Shown here: positions 6,926 through 13,299 of the stretch, piece by piece
Layout of the letters: every line of letters begins with the position of its first letter
Numbering within the stretch: position 1 is the stretch's first letter
Assembly (NCBI GenBank): GCA_964396385.1
Contig: CAYNFH010000177.1
Location: forward strand, 1 to 13,682
DNA: 13,682 nucleotides
Reading direction: 5' to 3'
Source of the DNA: CAYNFH01 sp964396385
Lineage (GTDB): Bacteria; Armatimonadota; Chthonomonadetes; Chthonomonadales; CAJBBX01
Notes under the pieces: model-generated
Seen by the model: the letters and a program-made list of their open reading frames with translations, nothing else
What the model was told of the DNA's origin: nothing
The model's database searches: none
Position numbers and translations under genes: made by a program

Positions 6926-7827
6926 CCCAGGTACTCCGCTCCGCCGCGGGTCAGCAGCGCCTTCGCGGCGCGCGCGCCGATCTCGGCCGCGGCTGCGCGC
7001 GGACCGGTCTCCTCGGTCCGCAGCACCTCGCTGCCGTCCGGAGCGGCGATCATCGCATGAAGGCGGAGATCGCTGCCGCGCACTTGGGCGAACGCGCCGG
7101 CAGGCACGGTGCAGCCGGCCTGAAGCGCCGCCTGGAAAGCGCGCTCGGCAGCAACGGCATCCCGCGTATCCGCATCATCTACCGGCGCCAGAAGGTCTCG
7201 CACGCGGCTGTCGCCGGACCGGATCTCAAGCGCCAGCGCGCCCTGGCCGGGCGCTGGGACGGAGACCTCCACCGCCAAGCGCTCCACGATGCGATGCGCC
7301 AGCCCCAGTCGCTCGAGGCCCGCGCAGGCGAGAATGATGGCGTCGTACTGTCCCTCGTCCAGCTTGCGCAGGCGGGTGTCCAAGTTCCCGCGCAGCTCCG
7401 ATACCCTTAGGTCCGGCCTGAGGGCGCGGAGCTGTGCCTGGCGGCGGAGGCTGCTGGTGCCGACGAGCGCCCCCTGCGGGAGATCGCGCAGTCCGGCGCC
7501 ACGGGAGAGCAGGGCGTCTCGTGGGTCTTCCCGCCTGGGAGTCGCGGCCAGCTCAAGGCCGTCCGGCAGCTCGCCCGGCATGTCCTTGAGGCTGTGGACA
7601 CCCACGTCGATGTCGCCGGCCAGGAGCGCCTCCTCGATCTCCTTTACGAACATGCCCTTGGTGCCGACCTGCGTGAACGGCACGCCGGTACGTACGTCCC
7701 CCGTCGTCTTGATGACGACGAGCTCAACTGTTAGGTGCGCGTGGAGCTGCTTGAGGGCCTCGACCACGTGGCCCGTCTGGGTGAGGGCGAGCTGGCTGCC
7801 GCGCGTGCCGACCCGGATTGCGGTCAT
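6901..7827 (-). CDS. hemC: Porphobilinogen deaminase (hydroxymethylbilane synthase)
   Basis: HemC polymerises four porphobilinogens into hydroxymethylbilane using a covalently attached dipyrromethane primer. The 308-residue product matches family length. Visible signatures are IRVGTRGSQLAL (4-15), GTKGMFVKEIEEALL (55-69), VHSLKDMP (77-84), GTSSLRRQAQLR (123-134), LRGNLDTRLRKL (145-156), PAPGQGALALE (191-201) and the cofactor-anchoring cysteine C239 in LQAGCTVPAGA. The ATG at 7827 lies 15 bp after the ccsA stop, with AGAGG a few bases upstream, so the two are probably cotranscribed. The C-terminal codons (LAANERE) come from a repeat unit that continues beyond the stop, suggesting that repeat insertion or growth has defined the gene end. 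Confidence 0.96.
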   Translation of the reverse strand: MTAIRVGTRGSQLALTQTGHVVEALKQLHAHLTVELVVIKTTGDVRTGVPFTQVGTKGMFVKEIEEALLAGDIDVGVHSLKDMPGELPDGLELAATPRREDPRDALLSRGAGLRDLPQGALVGTSSLRRQAQLRALRPDLRVSELRGNLDTRLRKLDEGQYDAIILACAGLERLGLAHRIVERLAVEVSVPAPGQGALALEIRSGDSRVRDLLAPVDDADTRDAVAAERAFQAALQAGCTVPAGAFAQVRGSDLRLHAMIAAPDGSEVLRTEETGPRAAAAEIGARAAKALLTRGGAEYLGLAANERE

Positions 7828-7842
7828 TGTACCTCTTGCCCT

Positions 7843-8652
7843 CTACGTGAACTTGTGGGTGGTGGTGGGGATGAAGAAGAGCGCCAGCGTCACGGCCAGC
7901 CCGGCGATGAGCAGGTAGTTGAGCCTGGTGCCCCTCCATCCGGCCACTGTCCGCGCCAGGATGTAGGCGCAGTAGACCATCCACGTGACGAACGAGACGA
8001 GGGTGTGCGGATCCGTGAGCCAGTTGCCCTTGAGCGCTCCATGGGCCGCGCGCTCGATACCGAGTGCCAGACCGAGCGTGAGCAGCGGCAGCGCAAAGGC
8101 GACAAGGTGATAGGCCGCCGAGTCGACCGTCTCGAGCGGCGGCAGCCGGCGGAACAGCCCACGCCGGTCCGGATGCTTGAGCGCGCCGTACTGCCACAGG
8201 TAGAAGACGGCACAGCAGGCGGCCAGCGCGAACAGTCCGAAGCTCACCAGCACCATCAGTACGTGTACGCTGATTACCTGGGACTTGATGTCGGGCGAGA
8301 GCGACAGTCCGCGGTGGGAGCGCAACAGCCCCGCGAAGAGCAGGAGACAGGTGATGGGCGCGGCCAGCGCCCCGACCGCCGGGACCCGCGCCAGGAACTC
8401 CATGGGGACGTAGAGCAGCGCGATGATCCAACCCGCGACGGAGAGCGTCCCGAAGCTGCTCGCAAAGGGCGACTCCCGGGTCTGCACGCAGAACGCCCCT
8501 ATGCCCACCGTGTGCAGCACGATAGCCGCCAGGAAGAGGCCCCGCGCGATGAGCGCATGACGGTTGCCCCGCAGAGCCAGGTTGGCGCCATAAAGCACGG
8601 CGGCGCCAAGATAGGCGACCAGCGCGAGGGCGTGGATGGCGAGGGAGCTCAT
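7843..8652 (-). CDS. HemX/CcsA-like cytochrome c assembly-family membrane protein
   Basis: The product is a 269-residue polytopic inner-membrane protein with about eight hydrophobic segments (roughly 6-26, 36-54, 66-86, 93-110, 127-151, 180-198, 218-235 and 245-262). The stretch WLTDPHTLVSFVTWMVYCAY (211-230) resembles the conserved tryptophan/aspartate region of CcsA/CcmC-type haem-handling proteins, and His residues at 47, 130 and 182 are candidate haem ligands. The length and the position next to hemA fit HemX, which in Bacillus affects GluTR abundance, rather than the larger System II CcsA; I cannot decide between these roles. The ATG at 8652 directly abuts a CTCTCAC heptad tract filling the whole gap to hemA, so no Shine-Dalgarno is visible; coupling to hemA termination 37 bp upstream may drive its translation. 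Confidence 0.85.
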   Translation of the reverse strand: MSSLAIHALALVAYLGAAVLYGANLALRGNRHALIARGLFLAAIVLHTVGIGAFCVQTRESPFASSFGTLSVAGWIIALLYVPMEFLARVPAVGALAAPITCLLLFAGLLRSHRGLSLSPDIKSQVISVHVLMVLVSFGLFALAACCAVFYLWQYGALKHPDRRGLFRRLPPLETVDSAAYHLVAFALPLLTLGLALGIERAAHGALKGNWLTDPHTLVSFVTWMVYCAYILARTVAGWRGTRLNYLLIAGLAVTLALFFIPTTTHKFT

Positions 8653-8684
8653 GTGAGAGGTGAGAGGTGAGAGGTGAGAGGTGA
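8653..8684. repeat. Heptanucleotide tandem repeat (GTGAGAG x4) between hemA and ccsA
   Basis: Four perfect GTGAGAG units (8653-8680) plus GTGA fill nearly all of the 37-bp gap between hemA and the HemX/CcsA-like gene. A second, three-unit copy in the same orientation lies at 13353-13373. Confidence 0.92.
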
Positions 8685-8689
8685 TGGGC

Positions 8690-10060
8690 TCATCGGTGAC
8701 CTTCCTGTCTGCGGGTGGCTGCTACAGCTTGCTCGATGGGGGGCAGCGTCTCGGATTCTGGAATGGGCTGAGATTCAGGCGCGGCTGGCTCCTCCGTGAG
8801 GCCGAGGAGGAGCCGGGCCGCTTCGGGCAGATCCATGGCGGATGCGTCCATGCTTCCCGTGGCGGCCCCTTTCAGAGTGTGAATGGGGTCGCGGTTCACG
8901 CGCGTCATCATGGAGCGCGTGGCGGCCTCGATCTTCTCCCAGGTGGCGGGGGGCAGGTCCGGAAGCTGGTTGCGCAGGCGCTCCAACTCCGAGCGGCGGA
9001 TACGCTCATGCTTATGGATCATCTGCGTAACTAGCGGCGCGGCATCCAGGCTCCGCCACCACTGCATGAACTTGTCCGCCTCTTCGGCGACGATCGCTTC
9101 GGCGCGCTCGGCGTCCGCGGCCCGCTCGCGCGCCATGTCCGCTACGACGGCCTGGAGATCGTCCAAATCGTAGACGAACACGTTGTCCAGGCGGGCGACG
9201 GCGGGGTCGATGTCGCGCGGAACCGCGATGTCCACGAAGAAGAGGGGTCGGCCCCGGCGTCTCCGGAGAGCCGACTGGACAATCTCGCGGGTGACCACGT
9301 AAGAGGGAGCGGCGGTGGAGCTGATCACCACGTCGGCCGAGATCAGCCGCTCCGGGAACTCATCGTAGCGGATCGCCTGTCCGCCAAGCCGATCCGCGAT
9401 CGAGTGGGCGCGCTCAAAAGTGCGATTCGCCACCAGCACCGCCTTGACCCCATGGGCCATCAGGTGCTTGGCTGTCAGCTCGCTCATCTTGCCCGCGCCC
9501 AGGATGAGGATGGTTGCGTCGGCCAGACTACCGAAGATGGACCGAGCGAGGTCCACTGCCGCGCGGCCTACCGAGAAACCGCCCCGCCCGATGTCCGTCT
9601 CCGTCCGTGCCCGGCGACCGGTAGCGATCGCGGCTCTGAAGAGGCTGTTGATGACCGGGCCGGCCGCCCGGGTGTTGGACGCGGCGGCAAAGGCGTCCCG
9701 TACCTGGCGGAGGATCTGTGGTTCGCCCAGCACGAGCGAGTCCAATCCGCAGGCAACCCGGAGGAGATGCTCGGCGACGCCCCGCGCGGCGTGATGGTAT
9801 ATGTGCCCGGCGAACTGGTCGGCGGAGACGCCGTGGTACTCCGACAGGAATGCGACCAGCGATTCGGCGGTGGTGCGGCCGTGGTGCACGGCATACAACT
9901 CGGTACGGTTGCAGGTAGAGAGGATGGCGCACTCGGCGACGTCCGGGAGCGCGCGGAACTGATCCAGGGCCCGAGGCAACTCCGCCTCCGCGAAGGCGAC
10001 CCGTTCCCGCACCTCGATGGGCGCTCGCTCGTGGTTCAGGCCGGTGGAGACGAGATGCAC
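8690..10060 (-). CDS. hemA: Glutamyl-tRNA reductase
   Basis: HemA reduces glutamyl-tRNA to glutamate-1-semialdehyde with NADPH, the first and usually rate-limiting step of the C5 tetrapyrrole pathway. The 456-residue product begins MHLVSTGLNHERAPIEVRER and carries the catalytic cysteine C50 in ILSTCNRTELYA. It also has SLVLGEPQILRQV (108-120), the NADPH-binding GAGKMS (188-193), NRTFERA, and a C-terminal dimerisation helix region with QMIHKH. The last 35 or so residues are a Pro/Glu-rich tail, longer than in many relatives. Translation starts at GTG 10060, supported by GGAAAGG six to seven bases upstream. It overlaps the 3' end of the precorrin-2 dehydrogenase gene by 25 bp. The GluTR partner hemL (glutamate semialdehyde aminotransferase) is not in the window and may lie beyond hemB. 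Confidence 0.96.
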   Translation of the reverse strand: MHLVSTGLNHERAPIEVRERVAFAEAELPRALDQFRALPDVAECAILSTCNRTELYAVHHGRTTAESLVAFLSEYHGVSADQFAGHIYHHAARGVAEHLLRVACGLDSLVLGEPQILRQVRDAFAAASNTRAAGPVINSLFRAAIATGRRARTETDIGRGGFSVGRAAVDLARSIFGSLADATILILGAGKMSELTAKHLMAHGVKAVLVANRTFERAHSIADRLGGQAIRYDEFPERLISADVVISSTAAPSYVVTREIVQSALRRRRGRPLFFVDIAVPRDIDPAVARLDNVFVYDLDDLQAVVADMARERAADAERAEAIVAEEADKFMQWWRSLDAAPLVTQMIHKHERIRRSELERLRNQLPDLPPATWEKIEAATRSMMTRVNRDPIHTLKGAATGSMDASAMDLPEAARLLLGLTEEPAAPESQPIPESETLPPIEQAVAATRRQEGHR

Positions 10061-10680
10061 CTGAGCGCCCTTTCCCGCGCCTCGCCGGAGCGGCCGGAGC
10101 GGATCAGCTCCAACAGTGAGTCGTCTTCCGCCAGCGCAGAGAGCCTCCGGCGCCGAGCTGCGGGGTCCGGCTCGCTCGAGAGCACCGCCTCCCGCGCCTG
10201 GCGGAGAATGGCCGTCATCTCGGCGTACTCATCGCCGTAGCGCGCCTCAAGCTCCTTGCGGATTCGGGCGGACAGAGCCGGGCTGCTACCGCCGGTCGTT
10301 GCCGTCAGCAGCAAGTCTCCGCGGCGCACCGCGGCAGGGACGACAAAATCGCCACGGTCCGGCTGGTCCGAGTCGCAGCAGAGCACGCCTGCGCTCCGGG
10401 CGTCTGCCGCCACGGCGGCATTCACGTCCGACCTGTCGGTCGCCGCGATCACTAGCAAGGCGCCGGTGAGATCGCCCGGGACGTAAGCCCGCTGGTCCAG
10501 GGCGATGCGCCCCTGATCGGCGAGCTGCTGGACCTGGGGGTCCACCTGCGGGGCCACTACGGCGACGGAGCCTTCGGCTTCCAGGAGCGCCTCGACGCGC
10601 CGGAGAGCGACCGCACCGCCCCCGACCACCACACACCGGCGGCCGGCGAGCTTCAGCGCGATGGGGAACAGGCCCGCCAC
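10036..10680 (-). CDS. Precorrin-2 dehydrogenase (SirC/Met8/CysG-N family)
   Basis: The enzyme oxidises precorrin-2 to sirohydrochlorin with NAD+; some family members also insert Fe2+ to make sirohaem. The 214-residue product has an N-terminal Rossmann fold with GGGAVALRRVEALLE (20-34) and NAD-binding-type VVAPQVD. A catalytic-aspartate region follows (CDSDQPDRGDFVVPA, 102-116), then TATTGGSSPALSARIRKELE (126-145), which is diagnostic for CysG-N/Met8. The C-terminal 60 residues fit the family's dimerisation domain. The GTG start at 10680 is fixed by AGGAGG seven bases upstream, which overlaps the rex stop (TAGGAGG), so translation is probably coupled to rex. It supplies the activity that follows the CobA domain of the fusion encoded downstream. 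Whether it also chelates iron cannot be judged from sequence. Confidence 0.92.
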   Translation of the reverse strand: MAGLFPIALKLAGRRCVVVGGGAVALRRVEALLEAEGSVAVVAPQVDPQVQQLADQGRIALDQRAYVPGDLTGALLVIAATDRSDVNAAVAADARSAGVLCCDSDQPDRGDFVVPAAVRRGDLLLTATTGGSSPALSARIRKELEARYGDEYAEMTAILRQAREAVLSSEPDPAARRRRLSALAEDDSLLELIRSGRSGEARERALRCISSPPA

Positions 10681-10687
10681 GGGCTGT

Positions 10688-10693
10688 CCTCCT
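10688..10693 (-). promoter_or_regulatory. Shine-Dalgarno AGGAGG overlapping the rex stop codon
   Basis: AGGAGG, seven bases before GTG 10680, shares its AG with the TAG stop of rex (10694-10692). It fixes the GTG start and suggests coupled translation from rex to the dehydrogenase. Confidence 0.85.
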
Positions 10694-11396
10694 AGCCCTC
10701 TGCCGGCGCGACCGGCTTGGCTGCCGACGCTGGCCGCTCTGTGGAGAGATGGTAGGAGAGCACTGCAAGCTCCTGGACGAAGGAGACGTTGCGGACGACG
10801 ACGTTGTCCGGTACGCGGAGGATGGTCGGGGCAAAATTGAGAATGGCGTGGACATCCGCCTCGATGAGATCCTCCGTAACTGCCTGCGCGGCCGGGCGAG
10901 GGACCGCCAGGATGGCCATGCGCGCCTGAAGTCCCTGGTTCACTTCCTTGAGGCGGGCAATATCCAGGATTTCCAGGTCCCAGAGCTTGCGGCCGATCTT
11001 GGCGTAGTTATTGTCGAAGACCGCCACCAGGTTGAACCGGTGCTCCTTGAGCCCGGGGTAGCCCACGAGCGCGGACCCGAGGTTACCCGCTCCCACCAGG
11101 AGGACGCGCTGCTCCTGGTCGATCTTCAGAATTCGGGCGATTCGGGCCTGGAGGTCCTGCACGTTGTAGCCCACTCCGGGCTTGCCGAACTCGCCGAAGT
11201 AGGAGAGGTCCTTGCGAAACTGGGCCGCGTTTACGCCGGTCTCCTCTTCGACTTCCGCGGAGGAGATGGTCTCAACATGGTCGTGCTCAAGGTCGATGAG
11301 ATAGCGAAGATAAGTGGCGAGTCGCTCCAGCGTCGGAACCGGAACCTTGCCGCCGCCGGTGTTGATCAAGAGAAGTCCCCTGTGCTTGCCATGCAT
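10692..11396 (-). CDS. rex: Redox-sensing transcriptional repressor Rex
   Basis: Rex is a dimeric repressor that binds operator DNA when NAD+ is plentiful and releases it when NADH rises. From ATG 11396 the product has 234 residues: a winged-helix DNA-binding domain with PTLERLATYLRYL (21-33), a recognition region at VNAAQFRKDLSYFGEFGKPG (55-74), the Rossmann motif VGAGNLGSAL (101-110), FDNN (127-130), and a C-terminal swapped helix. A TTG at 11369 with AGGGGA six bases upstream is an alternative start giving 225 residues, closer to typical Rex length. It is attractive because the predicted transcript begins only a few bases before ATG 11396. The open frame continues upstream to 11612, but that part crosses the promoter and reads as non-protein. 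A candidate Rex operator lies upstream, so autoregulation is likely. In Streptomyces, rex heads a rex-hem operon, matching this layout. Confidence 0.95.
   Translation of the reverse strand: MHGKHRGLLLINTGGGKVPVPTLERLATYLRYLIDLEHDHVETISSAEVEEETGVNAAQFRKDLSYFGEFGKPGVGYNVQDLQARIARILKIDQEQRVLLVGAGNLGSALVGYPGLKEHRFNLVAVFDNNYAKIGRKLWDLEILDIARLKEVNQGLQARMAILAVPRPAAQAVTEDLIEADVHAILNFAPTILRVPDNVVVRNVSFVQELAVLSYHLSTERPASAAKPVAPAEG
11376..11381 (-). promoter_or_regulatory. Shine-Dalgarno-like AGGGGA favouring a TTG start for rex
   Basis: AGGGGA lies six bases before TTG 11369-11367, in the rex frame, while ATG 11396 has no such site. With the nearby -10 box, this makes the internal TTG a real contender for the true start. 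Confidence 0.45.
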
Positions 11397-11409
11397 GCGG
11401 TTCAGCCTG

Positions 11410-11439
11410 ATTATACCGCTGGTGTCCCCAGGCGCGCAA
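11410..11439 (-). promoter_or_regulatory. Sigma70-type promoter of rex and the haem cluster
   Basis: A perfect TATAAT (11415-11410) is preceded at 18 bp by TTGCGC (11439-11434), a partial match to TTGACA. The predicted start of transcription is near 11403, leaving a leader of only about 6 bases to ATG 11396, or about 34 bases to TTG 11369. Confidence 0.65.
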
Positions 11440-11444
11440 TCAGC

Positions 11445-11462
11445 TTGTGAAATCCTGCGCAA
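11445..11462 (-). promoter_or_regulatory. Candidate Rex operator
   Basis: TTGCGCAGGATTTCACAA on the minus strand fits the Rex consensus TTGTGAA-N4-TTCACAA at 12 of 14 specified positions; the TTCACAA half is perfect. It ends five bases upstream of the predicted -35 box of rex, an appropriate place for autoregulation, though slightly far upstream for simple steric block. Confidence 0.6.
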
Positions 11463-11471
11463 GCGCGGGCA

Positions 11472-11485
11472 GTCAGTGGTCAGTA
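11472..11485. repeat. Short heptanucleotide repeat (GTCAGTG, GTCAGTA)
   Basis: Two adjacent 7-bp units lie in the 130-bp gap between the DUF5658-like gene and rex, just upstream of the candidate Rex operator. The number of units is low, but the 7-bp period matches the other repeats of the window. The rest of this gap (11486-11526) shows only a weak GGCC inverted repeat. Confidence 0.5.
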
Positions 11486-11526
11486 GAGGGATGGTCCGAA
11501 GGCCAGAGGCCGGGTAAAGGGGGTGG

Positions 11527-11826
11527 CTACAAGTGGAGGTTGTAGCGAAGAAAGGCGAGGCCGTACATGCCGAGGTAGAGGGCGATGCAAACCCGAAGCG
11601 CCCAACGCACAAACTCCGGTCGGTCCTTGCGGGCTATCTCGGCGATCATGAGCGGGCCGGCGATGAAGGCGGCCTTGGCCGCGACGAAGCCGCGCGGGCC
11701 GGTGTGGAGCAGGATAGACCCAAAGAGCGGATTGGCCTCGTGGGCCTGGTTGGTGGCCACCAGGTAGACGGTGCTTAGGAGATCCAGGCAGCCGATTACG
11801 GCGAGGGCAGTCGTCTCGGGCAGCAC
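11527..11826 (-). CDS. Small three-helix membrane protein, DUF5658-like
   Basis: From GTG 11826 the product has 99 residues with three hydrophobic segments: LAVIGCLDLLSTVYLVA, then GFVAAKAAFIAGPLMIAEIA, then ALRVCIALYLGMYGLAFL. Asp in the first helix (CLDLLST) and the HEANPLFG motif after it resemble DUF5658-type proteins, whose function is unknown. The frame is open upstream to a TTG at 11904 inside the heptad repeat, with another GTG at 11868, but only GTG 11826 has a GGAAGCAGGA ribosome-binding stretch about seven bases upstream. That site lies in the 3' arm of a strong hairpin, which could limit translation. It sits between the peptidase gene and the rex promoter, and I see no evidence that it is part of the haem operon. 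The family assignment is from pattern memory and moderately certain. Confidence 0.7.
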   Translation of the reverse strand: MLPETTALAVIGCLDLLSTVYLVATNQAHEANPLFGSILLHTGPRGFVAAKAAFIAGPLMIAEIARKDRPEFVRWALRVCIALYLGMYGLAFLRYNLHL

Positions 11827-11834
11827 GTAGTTGT

Positions 11835-11862
11835 CCTGCTTCCGCGGCCGGACGGAAGCAGG
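11835..11862 (-). promoter_or_regulatory. Perfect 10-bp hairpin covering the ribosome-binding site of the DUF5658-like gene
   Basis: Arms CCTGCTTCCG (11835-11844) and CGGAAGCAGG (11853-11862) are exact reverse complements around an 8-base loop. In the minus-strand RNA the 3' arm contains the AGCAGG that would pair with 16S rRNA for GTG 11826. No T-run follows on either strand, so it is not a classical terminator. Confidence 0.6.
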
Positions 11863-11876
11863 CTCCACGTGAAACG
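11861..11876. other. parS-like 16-bp site
   Basis: GGCTCCACGTGAAACG matches the ParB-binding consensus TGTTCCACGTGAAACA at 13 of 16 positions, including the whole CCACGTGAAAC core. It is intergenic if the downstream membrane protein starts at 11826. No parA/parB genes are in view. Confidence 0.35.
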
Positions 11877-11890
11877 GCGAAGTGGGGGGA

Positions 11891-11918
11891 TCTTCAATTT
11901 TCAATTTTCAATTATCAA
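11891..11918. repeat. Heptanucleotide tandem repeat (TTTTCAA x4) after the peptidase gene
   Basis: Units TCTTCAA, TTTTCAA, TTTTCAA and TTATCAA lie 8 bp downstream of the cysteine peptidase stop. Same unit, copy number and orientation as the tract embedded in HemD (1214-1241). Confidence 0.9.
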
Positions 11919-11926
11919 TAGGGGTA

Positions 11927-13288
11927 CTAAGGCGTGGAGGCCAGAGCGCCCATGGGATCCCAGGGAGGCAGCTCAGTGGGCCTGGTGTCCAGCACCTGGA
12001 GTAGCTCCTTCTGGAGGTATCGCTTCTCGACTGCGACCTCGTACAGGTAGTCGTCGAACCAGGAATCCGTCATTACCATGAACCCTTTGTCGCCGCCCTT
12101 GTCGCCCCAGCTATTCTCCACACGCCACTTGCGAGGCTTGCCGTCCTCGTCCAGGTCGACGCCGGTGAACACCATAGCGTGGGTCATGAGGCTCTGGCCG
12201 TAGTCCAGCCGCTGCCCCTTATCCATGCCGAAGTCCATACCGTAGAGCCCGTCGTAGTCAAAGAGCTCCGTGTCCATAAGGCCGAGGTCGCGGTCCAGCA
12301 TCTTGCCTACGTCGCAGCCGAACCATACGGGCTTCTCGTCCTTTATCATCGCGATCGCGGCGGACTTGAGAACGTCTATCTCCACGTTCAGGTATCGCAC
12401 GATCTCGCCGCCTACCACGTTTCCAAGGTACGCGACGGTGTACAGTGTGTTGAACTGCTTGCCGGACTGCGGGCAATGGATGAGGCAGATCATGGAGTCC
12501 ACGTCGAACTTGACGTGCTCCTGAAAGAACTGTTTGGGCGTGAGAATCCCATCGCGGTGGAACTGCTTGTCCTTGTCACGCCACTGCCAGAGGAACTCGG
12601 CCGGTGGTTGGCCGAGGTGAATGCAGAGGATGCGGTAGACTTCCGACATCATCTGGTCCTTCCGTGCGCGGAGCTGCTCTTCCGTCGCACCGCTCCGGTG
12701 CTCCTCGCGCAGTCGACAGGCGTACTCGCGCAGTTTCCAGGTGAGACGGTCGTTCATAACGCCGCTGCTGCTGCTGCTCTCAGTCTCAGGCATGACCTCC
12801 TTGGGCACCACGCCGTACTTCTTGACGAGGTTGGAGAACATATCCCATTGGCCGCCGTCCTGTACCGGGTTGGCCATTAGCCACGCGATGAGCCGGCCAT
12901 CCGTAGGCTCGTCCAGCGTCTGAAGGATGGATTCCAGGAAGTAGTTGGAGCGCTCGAGCTTGTCCCAGAAGAAGGTGTAGCTCTGCGAGATCTCAAAGTC
13001 TTCCAGGTTCATGTCCAGGGCGGCAGGCATCCGGAAGAGATTGAGTCCCGCAAACATCCAGCACCGCCCGCTGCCGTTCTGGCTGGTAGCGGCGCCGGCC
13101 TTGACGATGTGCGAGAAAGTGTGGTTGTTGCGGACGACCGCCTCGCGGCTCTGCGCGACGCTCTTGGCGCTGGTCTTGGTGACGGCATTAAGCGCCAGCC
13201 GGTTCTTGGGATCCGAGTCGAAGGCCTTGCGGTAGGACTCCACAGCCCCTGCGCAAAGCTCTTTACAGTGAGTGGGTTGTTTGCTCAA
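11927..13288 (-). CDS. pepC: Aminopeptidase C / bleomycin hydrolase-type cysteine peptidase (C1B)
   Basis: The 453-residue product is a papain-fold, cytosolic C1B peptidase of the PepC/bleomycin hydrolase family, which normally forms a hexameric barrel and trims N-terminal residues from peptides. The catalytic set is complete: Q70 and C76 in SQNGSGRCWMFA (69-80), H370 in MTHAMVFTGV and N392 in VENSWGD. Other family signatures are LSQSYTFFWDK-like EISQSYTFFWDK (99-110), PVQDGGQWDMF (141-151), YGVVPKEVMPE (159-169) and FGCDVGKM (323-330). No signal peptide is present. The start is TTG 13288, with GGAG seven bases upstream; the nearby ATG at 13301 is out of frame. The product ends STP after a short proline-bearing tail that replaces the C-terminal arm which gates the active site in relatives. 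A heptad repeat and a parS-like site follow the stop. Confidence 0.95.
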   Translation of the reverse strand: MSKQPTHCKELCAGAVESYRKAFDSDPKNRLALNAVTKTSAKSVAQSREAVVRNNHTFSHIVKAGAATSQNGSGRCWMFAGLNLFRMPAALDMNLEDFEISQSYTFFWDKLERSNYFLESILQTLDEPTDGRLIAWLMANPVQDGGQWDMFSNLVKKYGVVPKEVMPETESSSSSGVMNDRLTWKLREYACRLREEHRSGATEEQLRARKDQMMSEVYRILCIHLGQPPAEFLWQWRDKDKQFHRDGILTPKQFFQEHVKFDVDSMICLIHCPQSGKQFNTLYTVAYLGNVVGGEIVRYLNVEIDVLKSAAIAMIKDEKPVWFGCDVGKMLDRDLGLMDTELFDYDGLYGMDFGMDKGQRLDYGQSLMTHAMVFTGVDLDEDGKPRKWRVENSWGDKGGDKGFMVMTDSWFDDYLYEVAVEKRYLQKELLQVLDTRPTELPPWDPMGALASTP

Positions 13289-13295
13289 GCGATGT

Positions 13296-13299
13296 CTCC
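13296..13299 (-). promoter_or_regulatory. Shine-Dalgarno GGAG supporting the TTG start of the cysteine peptidase
   Basis: GGAG lies seven bases upstream of TTG 13288-13286. The only ATG close by is in another frame, so this site decides for the TTG. Confidence 0.6.

Noticed and set aside
8653..8684. CRISPR array
   Set aside because: The units are 7 bp, contiguous and without spacers, so these are simple tandem repeats.
11397..11612. Upstream extension of the rex frame to a 306-residue protein
   Set aside because: The added 72 residues cross the TATAAT box, the candidate Rex operator and a heptad repeat, and look nothing like the N-terminus of Rex proteins.
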